Positions 48,904-58,718 of a stretch of 64,000 bases of DNA are shown piece after piece. Source of the DNA: an uncultured Bacteroidia bacterium (GTDB lineage Bacteria; Bacteroidota; Bacteroidia; Bacteroidales; F082); the NCBI GenBank assembly GCA_902774365.1, contig CACYHX010000003.1, positions 1 through 64,000 of the forward strand. Direction: 5' to 3'. The position numbers and the translations under genes were made by a program. A model generated the notes under the pieces. The model worked only from the letters and a program-made list of their open reading frames with translations, was not told the DNA's origin and did no database searches. The stretch's first letter is position 1. The number at the start of each line of letters is the position of its first letter.

Positions 48904-49935
48904 ATGGACAAACTTCTATCCGTCGTAGTTCCGGTGTATAAAGTTGAGCTTTTTATCAAAAAGTGTCTCGACTCGCTTCTGGTGCCAGAGGAGCAACTTC
49001 AGTTGTTGGATGTCGTTGTCATCAACGATGGCACTCCTGACAACTCTGCCGTGATGGCTAAAGAATATGAGAAAAAATACCCAGGTGTTTTCCGAGTCAT
49101 CGACCAAGAGAATCGGGGACATGGAGGCGCATGGAACCATGGGACGGAGTTGGCCGAAGGGAAGTATCTTTTCTATCTTGATTCCGACGATTGGTTTGAT
49201 ACGAGCGAGTTCTCCAAGCTTATCACATACCTCCAGCAATGTGATGTCGACATGGTGCTGCTTGACAGGAAGAAGTATTATGCGCAACAAGACCGTTATG
49301 AGGATGTGATATTGGTGAATATGGAACCCGATCGTGTCTATGATGCCAATACATACGATTGGCTGGGGAGCGGCAATGGTTCCAATATCACTTACGCACA
49401 CAACACGGTGTATAGGACGTCGATGATGCAAAAATATCTCCCGCTTTTTTGCGAACACGTGATGTATGACGACGTCTCGCTTCAAGTGATGCCTATCGCC
49501 ATCGCTGAGAGTTTTGTCTATACTAAATTGAATGTTTATCGCTATTACATCGGGCGTGCCGGGCAGAGCTTCGACCCTAAGGTGAGAGCCAAACACGGTG
49601 ACCATGTGACAACGGTCCTGAAGTTCGTGTTGGCCTGGATGAAGAAATACAAAGACATCGTGCCACAAAACACTACGCGACGGGCTTGGTTCGATGACCT
49701 GTGGCAGTCATTTGGAACGCATCATTACAAAGAATTGTCACTTTTCCCATACAAAATGGCCCAACCACGGCTCAAGGAGTGGGATGAATATATGCAGAAA
49801 GAGTTTCCCGATGTCACACCGTCGAGCACGGTTGCTGACTACAGGAAGTTACCTTTCCCCGTTTATTATCTAAAGTTCAAAATGCTCCGTCAGTTCAATA
49901 GAGCAAAGAAAAAAATACATCGTCTTCGCAAATGA
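48904..49935 (+). CDS. Family 2 glycosyltransferase
   Basis: GT-A transferase of 343 residues: VVVPVYKVELFIKKCLDSL, INDGTPDNSAVM, ENRGHGGAWNHG and YLDSDDWFDTS. A paralogue of 46898 with the higher G+C of the genome core. The C-terminus is basic (MLRQFNRAKKKIHRLRK). Overlaps glf by 4 bases. Confidence 0.9.
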   Translation: MDKLLSVVVPVYKVELFIKKCLDSLLVPEEQLQLLDVVVINDGTPDNSAVMAKEYEKKYPGVFRVIDQENRGHGGAWNHGTELAEGKYLFYLDSDDWFDTSEFSKLITYLQQCDVDMVLLDRKKYYAQQDRYEDVILVNMEPDRVYDANTYDWLGSGNGSNITYAHNTVYRTSMMQKYLPLFCEHVMYDDVSLQVMPIAIAESFVYTKLNVYRYYIGRAGQSFDPKVRAKHGDHVTTVLKFVLAWMKKYKDIVPQNTTRRAWFDDLWQSFGTHHYKELSLFPYKMAQPRLKEWDEYMQKEFPDVTPSSTVADYRKLPFPVYYLKFKMLRQFNRAKKKIHRLRK

Positions 49936-51056
49936 AACCCTACGATTATCTCATCGTCGGCTCCGGCCTCTTTGGAGCCACATTCGCTTATTTTGCCAAA
50001 CAATCAGGCAAAAAATGCCTTGTCGTCGACAAACGCCCACATCTAGGCGGCAATGTGTTTTGTGAAAACATTGAAGGCATCAACGTACATAAGTACGGAG
50101 CGCATATTTTCCATACGTCTAACAAGGAAGTATGGGACTTCGTGAACGACATCGTGCCGTTTAACCGATATACGAATAGCCCGGTGGCCAACTATAAGGG
50201 TAAGCTGTATAACTTGCCTTTCAATATGAATACCTTCTATCAGATGTGGGGGGTGACTACACCGGATGAGGCCAAGGCTAAAATCGAGGAGCAACGGAAA
50301 GAGGCGGTTAAAGTTTTACAAGGCCGCGAGCCGGCAAACCTTGAGGAGCAGGCCCTGAGCTTGGTGGGACGCGACATTTATGAAGCGCTTATCAAAGGCT
50401 ATACCGAGAAGCAGTGGGGAAGAAGTTGCACCGAACTTCCGGCATTCATCATCCGCAGGTTGCCGCTCCGTTTCGTGTTCGACAACAATTATTTCAACGA
50501 CGCTTATCAAGGTATTCCCATAGGAGGCTATAATCAATTGATCAATGGGTTGCTCGAAGGCATTGAAACCCGTGTCAACTGTGACTATTTCGCCCATCGG
50601 GCCGAACTAACGGAGCTGGCCGAAAAGACGGTGTTTACAGGCCAAATTGACGAGTTCTATGATTTCCGTTTCGGGCATTTGGACTTCCGGACGGTCTCGT
50701 TTGAGCAGGAAATCAAGGATGAGCCCAACTGGCAGGGCAATGCCGTGGTGAACTATACTGAAAGAGAGGTGCCGTTTACGCGCATCATCGAGCATAAGCA
50801 TTTTGAGATGTTCGGTCAGCAGGTTTATGATTGCCCGAAGACAGTCATCTCCCGTGAATACAGCACGGAATGGAAGCCGGGTATGGAGCCCTATTATCCA
50901 GTGAACAACACTAAGAACGACCAACTATATCAACAATACAAGGCTTTGGCCGACAAGGAAGAGAATGTCATCTTTGGAGGCCGCCTGGCTGAATATAAGT
51001 ATTATGATATGGCGCCCATTATTGAACAGGTAATGAAAATGAAAAACACTATTTGA
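49932..51056 (+). CDS. glf: UDP-galactopyranose mutase
   Basis: Flavoenzyme converting UDP-galactopyranose to UDP-galactofuranose. The 374 residues start with the FAD motif YLIVGSGLFGATFAYF and show KYGAHIFHTSNKEVW, PFNMNTFYQMWG, YTEKQWG and the C-terminal GRLAEYKYYDM. It implies galactofuranose in the glycan. Overlaps its neighbours on both sides. Confidence 0.96.
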   Translation: MKPYDYLIVGSGLFGATFAYFAKQSGKKCLVVDKRPHLGGNVFCENIEGINVHKYGAHIFHTSNKEVWDFVNDIVPFNRYTNSPVANYKGKLYNLPFNMNTFYQMWGVTTPDEAKAKIEEQRKEAVKVLQGREPANLEEQALSLVGRDIYEALIKGYTEKQWGRSCTELPAFIIRRLPLRFVFDNNYFNDAYQGIPIGGYNQLINGLLEGIETRVNCDYFAHRAELTELAEKTVFTGQIDEFYDFRFGHLDFRTVSFEQEIKDEPNWQGNAVVNYTEREVPFTRIIEHKHFEMFGQQVYDCPKTVISREYSTEWKPGMEPYYPVNNTKNDQLYQQYKALADKEENVIFGGRLAEYKYYDMAPIIEQVMKMKNTI

Positions 51057-51058
51057 CT

Positions 51059-52348
51059 ATGCCAACAGCAATTGAATTCGATAATATAAGTAAGCTTTAC
51101 CGCTTGGGCTACGTGTCGGGCGGGACGCTTACCAGCGACCTGCAAAGGTGGTGGCAGATGAGCATACTTGGCAAGGAAGACCCCTTCCTCAAGGTGGGCT
51201 CGGTGAACGACCGCTCCAAGGCCGCCGATAGCGACTATGTTTGGGCTTTGAGAGACATCAATTTCAAAGTGGAACAAGGCGATGTGGTCGGCATCATCGG
51301 AAAGAACGGCGCAGGAAAAAGCACGCTGCTGAAACTGCTTTCGAAAGTGACGGGTCCTACCACTGGCGTCATTCGCGCCAAGGGCCGTATCGCCAGCTTG
51401 CTGGAAGTGGGTACGGGGTTCAATGGAGAAATGACAGGCCGCGAGAACATATATTTGAACGGAGCCGTCCTTGGGATGACAAAAAAAGAGATCGATAGTA
51501 AAATTGACGAAATCATTGATTTCTCTGGCTGTGAGCGCTATATTGACACCCCCGTGAAGCGATATAGTTCAGGTATGACAGTGCGTCTTGGCTTCGCTGT
51601 GGCCGCTCACCTCGAACCTGAAATCCTCGTGGTGGATGAGGTGCTCGCCGTGGGCGACGCCGAGTTCCAAAAGAAGGCTATCGGTAAGATGCAGGACGTG
51701 AGCAAAGGCGAAGGCCGTACGGTGCTGTTTGTAAGTCATAATATGGTGAGCGTCAGAAATTTGTGTAAGACAGGTGTCGTGCTGGACAATGGAATGGTTA
51801 GTTTTTATGGAGGCATTGACGAGGCAATTGATTTGTATATGGCGAGCACTACAACGTCCCATTCCTTCGATGAACCCATTAGTACCATGCCCCGCCCAGA
51901 AGGCTGTAGCGGAAAGATTGTCTTTCAGTCTGTTGAGTTTCTGAATAAGGATAATAAACCTATCATTCCCCAAAGTGGTCAATTCGTCAGGATACAGGTG
52001 GCCGTGGAAGTGACGGAGGATTGCCCTAAAAGTTGTATTTCTATTGACTTTATGTCGCAGTGGGATACGATGTTGATGAATTTCCCTTCGTTTATTACAG
52101 AAGGTTTTATGCCTTTGTCGAAAGGAAGGCATCTGTTGAATCTGGATATTGAGCGTTTGCCACTGACGGGAGGTATGTACAAGTTGAATTTGTGGGCTGA
52201 TGTGGATCACGTGCAAGCGGACTACCTCGAGGCGGCAGCTAGAATGGAAGTGGTAGATGACGATTATTTCCACTCGGGTAGGATCATGAATGCTCCCCAT
52301 ATACATGGAAAGATAGTTCTTGGAGATTACCATTGGTCATTTCTGTGA
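51059..52348 (+). CDS. wzt: Polysaccharide ABC transporter ATP-binding protein with Wzt-like C-terminal domain
   Basis: ATPase partner of Wzm. The 429 residues start with an ABC domain: Walker A GKNGAGKST (81-89), signature RYSSGM (168-173) and Walker B EILVVDEVLAVGDAEF (from about 188). The C-terminal part (about 270-429) is a Wzt-type beta-sandwich that in known systems recognises the finished, capped polysaccharide before export. ATG 51059 is preferred to TTG 51053. Confidence 0.93.
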   Translation: MPTAIEFDNISKLYRLGYVSGGTLTSDLQRWWQMSILGKEDPFLKVGSVNDRSKAADSDYVWALRDINFKVEQGDVVGIIGKNGAGKSTLLKLLSKVTGPTTGVIRAKGRIASLLEVGTGFNGEMTGRENIYLNGAVLGMTKKEIDSKIDEIIDFSGCERYIDTPVKRYSSGMTVRLGFAVAAHLEPEILVVDEVLAVGDAEFQKKAIGKMQDVSKGEGRTVLFVSHNMVSVRNLCKTGVVLDNGMVSFYGGIDEAIDLYMASTTTSHSFDEPISTMPRPEGCSGKIVFQSVEFLNKDNKPIIPQSGQFVRIQVAVEVTEDCPKSCISIDFMSQWDTMLMNFPSFITEGFMPLSKGRHLLNLDIERLPLTGGMYKLNLWADVDHVQADYLEAAARMEVVDDDYFHSGRIMNAPHIHGKIVLGDYHWSFL

Positions 52349-52375
52349 TCTAATCCTGCAAAACGACTTGGGATT

Positions 52376-53209
52376 ATGGCTCTTAGCATCATAAAACTCA
52401 AAGGGGGGCTGGGCAATCAGATGTTCCAATATGCTTTCTATCTTGCCCTGAAGCGAAAGCATCCTCTGACATGCTATCTGTTTGATAACGAGGAGTCGCG
52501 GTTTTGCCATAACGGCATCGCTTTGGACGATGCGTTTGAGATAGAGACGGCGAAAAAAGGCAAGTGGTGCCGGCGTGTCAATAGACATCTTCCGGCGATT
52601 GTCCGTAATGCATGTCGCATCGAGCAGGAAAACGCCCTTCAGTATGATGCAAAGTATTTGGATTCCAATAGGCCGACGGCCATTTATGATGGCTATTGGC
52701 AAAGCGAGAAGTATTTTAGTCCTGTTGCCGAGGTGGTCAGGCGAGCGTTCCGTTTCCGCGAGGAAAAAATCAGCGAGAAAAACAAAGAGATGGCCGAAAC
52801 TTTTCATGGACTTGAGACGGTTTCGGTACACATCCGTCGTGGCGACTATCTTCAACTCACGGAGTATCACGGCCTATGCACCGAATCCTATTATCGTGAC
52901 GCCATGGATTATATGCGAATCCATCACCCCAACGCTACCTTTGTCTTCTTTTCGGATGACATCCCGTGGGTGAAAGAAAACATCATGGAGGATTCTGCGG
53001 TTTATGTAGATTGGAATGTTGAAAAAGACAGCTGGCAGGATATGTATTTGATGAGCCAGTGCAAGCATAACATCATCGCCAATTCGTCCTTTAGTTGGTG
53101 GGGCGCCTGGCTTAACGGGAGTCCCAATAAGAGTGTCGTTGCACCCAAGCAATGGTTTAGGATTTCGCCTAATTATGATATATTGCCTAACGAATGGATA
53201 ACATTATGA
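52376..53209 (+). CDS. Alpha-1,2-fucosyltransferase (family GT11)
   Basis: The 277 residues show the GT11 marks: KGGLGNQMFQYAF (9-21), the GDP-fucose motif VHIRRGDYL (151-159), FFSDDIPWV and ANSSFSWWGAWLN. It would add fucose in alpha-1,2 linkage from GDP-fucose; related host-like H-antigen structures are made by gut bacteria with this family. GDP-fucose genes are not in the window. Confidence 0.93.
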   Translation: MALSIIKLKGGLGNQMFQYAFYLALKRKHPLTCYLFDNEESRFCHNGIALDDAFEIETAKKGKWCRRVNRHLPAIVRNACRIEQENALQYDAKYLDSNRPTAIYDGYWQSEKYFSPVAEVVRRAFRFREEKISEKNKEMAETFHGLETVSVHIRRGDYLQLTEYHGLCTESYYRDAMDYMRIHHPNATFVFFSDDIPWVKENIMEDSAVYVDWNVEKDSWQDMYLMSQCKHNIIANSSFSWWGAWLNGSPNKSVVAPKQWFRISPNYDILPNEWITL

Positions 53210-54087
53210 AAGCTGACATGCCGTTGTTTTCGGTTTTGATTGCCAATCATAACCATGGCGACTATTTAATGGATGCCTTAGAAAGCGTGAAGGCGCAAAC
53301 CTACACCTGTTGGGAGATTGTCATAGTGGATGACGACTCAACCGACAATTCTCTTGAATTGTATAATGAATTGGAGAAGGACCCGCGAATACGGGTTTTT
53401 AGGAATAACGAGAATCGGGGATGTGGATACACCAAAAGAAGATGCCTCGAGATGGCTCAAGGTGAGTTGTGCGGTTTTCTTGATGCTGACGACTGCCTGG
53501 TTGAGAATGCTCTTGAGGTTATGGCGGAAGCCCATCGAAGCCATCCCGACTGTAGCCTCATATACTCGCAGATGTATTTTGTCGATCCTCAACTGAAAAT
53601 CATTGCGGTTTCTGAGCATCAGCGAGCCCTCCTCCCAGGGGAGACGTTTTTGACATGCCACGGCATCGGCGTGATCTCTCATTTCGTTACATTTAAAAAG
53701 GCCTGTTACAACAAAACCGAAGGCATGGACGAATCGTTGAGGATTGCCGAAGATGTTGATTTGTACTTTAAATTGGAGGAGGTAGGCGAAACATTGTTCC
53801 TCCCAATGCCTCTGTATTACTATCGGATTGATACGGGCTGTAATGTCTCGTTGGTGGATTGCAACCGAGCGAAGACATTGGGTTGGGAGGTGCTTGCCAG
53901 GGCTGCAGCATGCAAACGACGCGGTTTGCCTATCGAAGAACATGCATTCAATATCTTACAGAAAGCGACCGAGGGGATGAAAGATGAAGCCCGTCAACAA
54001 GGAGCGGAATCCATCCAGAATACCAAGGCATATCGTATAGGCAAGAAGATTACCCATTTGCTGGCTCCTTTCAAAAGAATAAAGTGA
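53206..54087 (+). CDS. Family 2 glycosyltransferase
   Basis: GT-A transferase of 293 residues: SVLIANHNHGDYL, VDDDSTDNS, NENRGCGYTKRRCLEMA and FLDADDCLV. The same NRGCxxTKxRC segment and terminal KAYRxGK region occur in 56181, so these are paralogues. ATG 53206 overlaps the GT11 stop (ATGA) and is preferred to 53194. Confidence 0.88.
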   Translation: MKADMPLFSVLIANHNHGDYLMDALESVKAQTYTCWEIVIVDDDSTDNSLELYNELEKDPRIRVFRNNENRGCGYTKRRCLEMAQGELCGFLDADDCLVENALEVMAEAHRSHPDCSLIYSQMYFVDPQLKIIAVSEHQRALLPGETFLTCHGIGVISHFVTFKKACYNKTEGMDESLRIAEDVDLYFKLEEVGETLFLPMPLYYYRIDTGCNVSLVDCNRAKTLGWEVLARAAACKRRGLPIEEHAFNILQKATEGMKDEARQQGAESIQNTKAYRIGKKITHLLAPFKRIK

Positions 54088-55343
54088 TGACTAAGGTTGT
54101 CCATATTTCCACATCAGATACTGGTGGCGCTGGCTTGGCGGCCTATCGCTTGCATAAGGCATTGCTTTCGCAAGGCGTTGAGAGCCGTATGTTGGTGGCT
54201 TACAAGTATTTTAAGGAAGATGAGATTGTAGAGGCCCATCCCTCAAGCCGACTTCTTTATCAACCATCTAAGTCTCGTATAGCCAGAAAGATCGAGAAAC
54301 GATTGAGGGTGAGAGGCCGTCATCTGACGCGAGCGGAAGAGGTACAACAGAAACTCAACGCCTTGCATGAGCAGTGTCCAGGGGTGTTTTTTACCTCCTG
54401 CGTCACCCCATACGATCTCGCAGCACATCCTTTGGTGCAACAAGCTGATGTGATACATCTGCATTGGGTCCAGGATTTCCTGAATTTCGACGACTTTTTC
54501 GAAAGAGTGAATAAGCCCATAGTTTGGACCTTGCACGACTTGAACCCTATGTTCGGAGGCTTTCATCATGTTAGGCTGCGCAATGCCTATTACGAGGCTT
54601 TCAGAAAGCTTGAAGATGAGTTTTATGGGTTGAAAAAGAAAGCCCTTGCGGGGAAGAAAAACATTTCGGTCGTGGCCATTTCTTCTCAGATGCATCGGAT
54701 GATTGCAACCCATGAGTTTTTTGCCGACAAACGCATCTTCGATATCTTTAACAGCGTGGATAGTGAGAAGTTCCGTCTCTTTGATCGACAAGCCGTTCGT
54801 TCAATATTGGGCTTGCCCGCCCAGTCCAAGGTGCTCGTTTTTGTCAACAAAGATCTTAATGACAGCCAAAAAGGTTTGCCGTTGTTGGTAGATGCCTTGG
54901 CAGCATTGAACGGAAAGGATTTGATGCTGGTATGTGTGGGGGAGGGCATTCTTCCGCAGCATGAGGGTGTTGAGATACGCCGCTTTTTGCCTGTGAACGA
55001 CCCCATCTGGTTATCTCAGCTATATTCAGCTGCCGATGTCTTGGTGTTGCCTTCCTATCAGGAAGGTTTTTGCCAGACCCCTCTTGAGGCCATGTGTTGC
55101 GGCACGCCCGTGGTGATGACGCCCGTGAGTGGCAGCGATGACCTTATCAGAGACTTTAATGGAAAAAGGTGTGACGATTTCGCTGTTGTGTCGTTGGCAA
55201 AAGGGATAAGCTCGGCGTTGGAACGCCAGTATGACAGAGAACGAATACGCGAGGATGTGGTTGCCAGATTTGGTGTCGAGACCATCGTGAAGTCTTATCT
55301 GCAGATGTATCAACAAGTATTGGCTGATGACAATCGAAAATAG
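54087..55343 (+). CDS. Family 4 glycosyltransferase
   Basis: GT-B transferase of 418 residues. N-terminal VVHISTSDTGGAGLAAYRL binds acceptor; the C-terminal donor site has the EX7E-like PSYQEGFCQTPLEAMCCGTPVV and KVLVFVNKDLNDSQKGLPLL. The long middle contains WTLHDLNPMFGG, common in WcaC/GT4 enzymes of colanic-acid-type loci. ATG 54087 is preferred to GTG 54084. Specificity unknown. Confidence 0.9.
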   Translation: MTKVVHISTSDTGGAGLAAYRLHKALLSQGVESRMLVAYKYFKEDEIVEAHPSSRLLYQPSKSRIARKIEKRLRVRGRHLTRAEEVQQKLNALHEQCPGVFFTSCVTPYDLAAHPLVQQADVIHLHWVQDFLNFDDFFERVNKPIVWTLHDLNPMFGGFHHVRLRNAYYEAFRKLEDEFYGLKKKALAGKKNISVVAISSQMHRMIATHEFFADKRIFDIFNSVDSEKFRLFDRQAVRSILGLPAQSKVLVFVNKDLNDSQKGLPLLVDALAALNGKDLMLVCVGEGILPQHEGVEIRRFLPVNDPIWLSQLYSAADVLVLPSYQEGFCQTPLEAMCCGTPVVMTPVSGSDDLIRDFNGKRCDDFAVVSLAKGISSALERQYDRERIREDVVARFGVETIVKSYLQMYQQVLADDNRK

Positions 55344-55348
55344 TTGTT

Positions 55349-56173
55349 ATGAAGCTTTCTCTCATTACCATCAACTTCAACAATAAAGACGGTCTCAAAA
55401 AGACCATCGATAGCGTTGTCGCCCAAACCTTCAAGGATTTTGAGTGGATTGTCATCGACGGTGGCTCCACCGATGGCAGCCGCGAGCTGCTTGAACAGTA
55501 TGCCGACCATTTCGCCTATTGGGTGAGCGAACCCGACCATGGCATCTACAACGCTATGAACAAAGGCATCGACCATGCCCATGGCGAGTATCTGCAGTTC
55601 CTCAATAGTGGCGATTGGCTGAACGCGCCGACGACGTTGCAAGAGCTTTTCGCCACGCCACTTGATGGCGACATCGTATATGGCGATCAGGATTATTATG
55701 AAGGGAATAGACTTGTCGAAAGTCGTAAGCACCCCGATGCCTTGTCGCTGAAGTATTTGTATGAGTGGTCATTGGGCCATAGTTCTTCCTTTATCAAGCG
55801 GGAGCTGTTGGCCGAAACACATTATAACGAAAACTATAGAATCGTTTCCGATTGGGAGTTCTTTTTGAAGAAAGCCCTTGATAACAAGACCTTTGTCCAT
55901 CGTCCCATTACCGTGGGTTGTTTCGACATGTCGGGCATTAGCATGGCAAATCAAGAACTGTTGCATAAGGAGCGCGATAGTGTGGTCGAGTCATTGCTGC
56001 CTCAGTGCGTCAGAAATGATTTTGAAGTAATTGACAGGTTGGAAAGCCGATTGCAAGCCTATGATGTCCAGATGGACAAGCAACTTCAAGAGGTTTGTCA
56101 ATATAGGTCAAAGAAGAAACTCAATAGAAAACTTTTGAATTTATATCTACGTATTGTCAAACTAATAGGTTGA
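55349..56173 (+). CDS. Family 2 glycosyltransferase (WcaA-like)
   Basis: GT-A transferase of 274 residues: LSLITINFNNKDGL, IDGGSTDGSRELL, GIYNAMNKGIDHAHGEYLQFLNSGDW (short motifs YNAMNKGI and LNSGDW). This layout fits the colanic-acid-like PGL/WcaA group. The C-terminus is basic. Starts 5 bases after the GT4 gene. Confidence 0.9.
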   Translation: MKLSLITINFNNKDGLKKTIDSVVAQTFKDFEWIVIDGGSTDGSRELLEQYADHFAYWVSEPDHGIYNAMNKGIDHAHGEYLQFLNSGDWLNAPTTLQELFATPLDGDIVYGDQDYYEGNRLVESRKHPDALSLKYLYEWSLGHSSSFIKRELLAETHYNENYRIVSDWEFFLKKALDNKTFVHRPITVGCFDMSGISMANQELLHKERDSVVESLLPQCVRNDFEVIDRLESRLQAYDVQMDKQLQEVCQYRSKKKLNRKLLNLYLRIVKLIG

Positions 56174-56180
56174 GTGGGTG

Positions 56181-57056
56181 ATGAGCGAACATCCTTTGTT
56201 TTCCGTCCTTGTGGCCAACTACAACAATGGTCGCTACCTGCGTGAGGCTTTGGACAGCGTGCGACAGCAGACCTATGCCCAATGGCAGGTGGTGATTGTG
56301 GACGATGGATCGACTGACAATTCTTTCGAGATATACAAGGAACTTGAAGGCGATGTGAGGTTCAAAGTGGTTCTAAACGGTGAAAACCGAGGCTGCACTT
56401 TCACCAAGAAGCGTTGTGTTGACGAAGCTGATGGTGAACTTTGCGGATATTTGGATGCCGATGACCAATTGCTTCCTGAAGCCTTGGAAAAGATGGTAGA
56501 GGCTCATGTGAGGAATGATAACGCCGCAGTGGTGACATCCAAGTTCTATTATTGTGATGCCACTATGAAGATAATGAAGGAGAGTGAGCCTATTATTCCC
56601 AAGGATGGCGAGTCATATTTGACGCATGCCGATTTTAGACCCGCTCCCTTTATCTCGTTTAAGAAGAAGAAATATGGTCTGACGCATGGTCTGAATCCGA
56701 ATAATAAGATTGGTGATGACCAAGAATTGCTGTTGTTGCTTGAAGAGGTGGGAGATTATTTGGTTTTGGACGAGTTTACCTACAAATACCGTCAGCAACC
56801 CAATTCTATGATTCACAAACGTAGCGATGAGTGCATCTATTGGAATGCGAGGGTGCTCCACGAAGCCTGCATGCGCCGTGGCCTTGACCCCCAAATTGCT
56901 GTAGATTATTATTCGGATTATCTGAAGATCATCAGGGAAGAGGCTTCGTGGGTGGCTGAAGCGGCAACGAGTAAAAAAATCCATGCATCGAAGGCTTATC
57001 GTTTTGGGAAGTTGCTCCTAAGTCCGTTCTCATGGATAAAAGGAAAGAAACAATGA
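56181..57056 (+). CDS. Family 2 glycosyltransferase
   Basis: GT-A transferase of 291 residues: SVLVANYNNGRYL, VDDGSTDNSFEIY, NRGCTFTKKRC and YLDADDQLL. Paralogue of 53206. ATG 56181 is preferred to GTG 56178. The stop overlaps the next start (ATGA). Confidence 0.88.
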   Translation: MSEHPLFSVLVANYNNGRYLREALDSVRQQTYAQWQVVIVDDGSTDNSFEIYKELEGDVRFKVVLNGENRGCTFTKKRCVDEADGELCGYLDADDQLLPEALEKMVEAHVRNDNAAVVTSKFYYCDATMKIMKESEPIIPKDGESYLTHADFRPAPFISFKKKKYGLTHGLNPNNKIGDDQELLLLLEEVGDYLVLDEFTYKYRQQPNSMIHKRSDECIYWNARVLHEACMRRGLDPQIAVDYYSDYLKIIREEASWVAEAATSKKIHASKAYRFGKLLLSPFSWIKGKKQ

Positions 57057-57922
57057 GGCTGAAACACGTGTTTCTGGTCACGGCCTATCAAGACGCGCCA
57101 AGTTTGAACAGATTGGTGAACAAGCTTATGTTATACGGTCAGGTCTTGATTCACATCGACAAGAACTGCGCTTTGCGGGTGAACGACATTGAAGCTTGTG
57201 ATGGCGTTGAAGTCTATAAAAAGTACAAGGTCAATTGGGGGTCGTTTCATCATTTGAAAGCCATCTTGTTTTTGCTCAAGAAGGCGATGCGACTCAACCC
57301 CGATTATGTTCACGTCATTACAGGGCAAGATTACCCCATAGTTTCGAATGAGGCTTTTGACGCGTTCTTTGTTGAGCATGAAGGACAAAGCTTTTTGGAC
57401 TTTGAATCGGTGCCCGATGGTTCATGGATGCAGGAACGCTATAAATACTATTGGTTTACCGACTGCATCCAGCACCCGAAGAGTTTTGATTTTTTGCCTC
57501 ACCCGGTGATTGGTAAGCTGCTCAAGTGGCAGAAAAGATTAGGAATTAAGCGTTGTCACATAGGTGACTTTGGAATTGATGAGATGAGAAAGGGCATGGT
57601 TTACGTCTCGCTGCACAAAGATGCGGCTCGATATGTGTTGGATTTTATGTCGAAGCATGGTGCTTATGTGAGAAGTTTGAGGACTTGCCTGATTCCGGAA
57701 GAATTCTGCTTCCAAACCATTTTAGTCAATTCGCCATTGCGTGACACATTAGTGAACGATAACCTGCGTTATATGGATTGGCAATTTCGCGATGACATCT
57801 CGCCCTGCGTTTTGAATGAGACAGACTATGATGCCATCAAATCCAGTGGGAAACTGATTATGCGAAAAGTCTCCGCCCAATCCAATCAACTCATCGAATT
57901 ATTGCATGGAAAAGAAATATAA
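57053..57922 (+). CDS. Core-2/I-branching-like beta-GlcNAc transferase (GT14-type)
   Basis: The 289 residues resemble the branch/GT14 family: HVFLVTAYQDAPSLNRLV, VLIHIDKN, VNWGSFHHLKAIL, HVITGQDYPI and IPEEFCFQTIL. In animals this family adds beta-1,6-GlcNAc branches; in bacteria it is found in exopolysaccharide loci. Start 57053 (MRLKHVFLV) overlaps the previous stop; ATG 57032 would overlap by 25 bases. Confidence 0.85.
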   Translation: MRLKHVFLVTAYQDAPSLNRLVNKLMLYGQVLIHIDKNCALRVNDIEACDGVEVYKKYKVNWGSFHHLKAILFLLKKAMRLNPDYVHVITGQDYPIVSNEAFDAFFVEHEGQSFLDFESVPDGSWMQERYKYYWFTDCIQHPKSFDFLPHPVIGKLLKWQKRLGIKRCHIGDFGIDEMRKGMVYVSLHKDAARYVLDFMSKHGAYVRSLRTCLIPEEFCFQTILVNSPLRDTLVNDNLRYMDWQFRDDISPCVLNETDYDAIKSSGKLIMRKVSAQSNQLIELLHGKEI

Positions 57923-58718
57923 AATAGCTATCATGACGGCCTTCATCGGCAATGCCGGTAACACGGGCGAGTTGAAAATCGACCCGGAAGCCCAAGCCGA
58001 ATTTGACCGCTATGGAGTGGATGTCTACAAGTTCAATAGCGGCAACCTCGATGCCTTGATGCCGCATGTCGAACCCACGCTTACCGAGGAGCAAGTGCTA
58101 CACAAGACGAGGCGCGACAAGAGGGTGTATTGGTGGTACGAAAACGTGAAGTACAAACAGACCTATCGTCCAAAAAAGGAAGACGATTATACAAGGTTGG
58201 TGGCCAAGATACCCAAGATGATGTTCTACAAGGTAGTGCCGCACGACTACGACTACTACGTTTGGCTTGACTCCAAATTTACCATCCATGAGCATTGGCT
58301 CGACTACTTGATTTGGCTCATCAACAAGTATCCGAAGCATGATGTGATTACCTCGAAGCACTCTGTAAGATCGTCGGTTGAGGAAGAGACAATGGATATG
58401 CTGAACGCATTGAAGATGGGCTATGGGAATCTCCGCACAAAGTATTATGCCCCTAGCCTGGCGTTTCAACTCTATAAGTATAAGAAAGCCGGTGGTTTTG
58501 TTGATGATTGCTTGAATGAGTTGACGATGATCATCTATTCTTCAAGGATGTTGGGAAAGACACAGTTTGGGGAAGAATGGTATGCCCATAATTGTCACTT
58601 TACCATCCAGGACCAATTGAGTTTCCCGTTTTTGTGTAAGAAGCACAACGTCAAAGTTGCTTCGGTTTGCCAGGATGTGTTCAATATGCCTTTCGTTAAT
58701 CATGAGTATGGGATATAA
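57906..58718 (+). CDS. DUF616-like putative glycosyltransferase
   Basis: The 270 residues look like the TOD1/MUCI70 (DUF616) glycosyltransferase-like fold: IAIMTAFIGNAG at the start, RVYWWYENVKYKQ, KIPKMMFYKVVPHDYDYYVWLDSKFTI (short motifs YYVWLD, KFTI) and DQLSFPFLCKKH at the end. It overlaps the previous gene by 17 bases. Function is inferred from the fold resemblance and the neighbours only. Confidence 0.7.
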   Translation: MEKKYKIAIMTAFIGNAGNTGELKIDPEAQAEFDRYGVDVYKFNSGNLDALMPHVEPTLTEEQVLHKTRRDKRVYWWYENVKYKQTYRPKKEDDYTRLVAKIPKMMFYKVVPHDYDYYVWLDSKFTIHEHWLDYLIWLINKYPKHDVITSKHSVRSSVEEETMDMLNALKMGYGNLRTKYYAPSLAFQLYKYKKAGGFVDDCLNELTMIIYSSRMLGKTQFGEEWYAHNCHFTIQDQLSFPFLCKKHNVKVASVCQDVFNMPFVNHEYGI

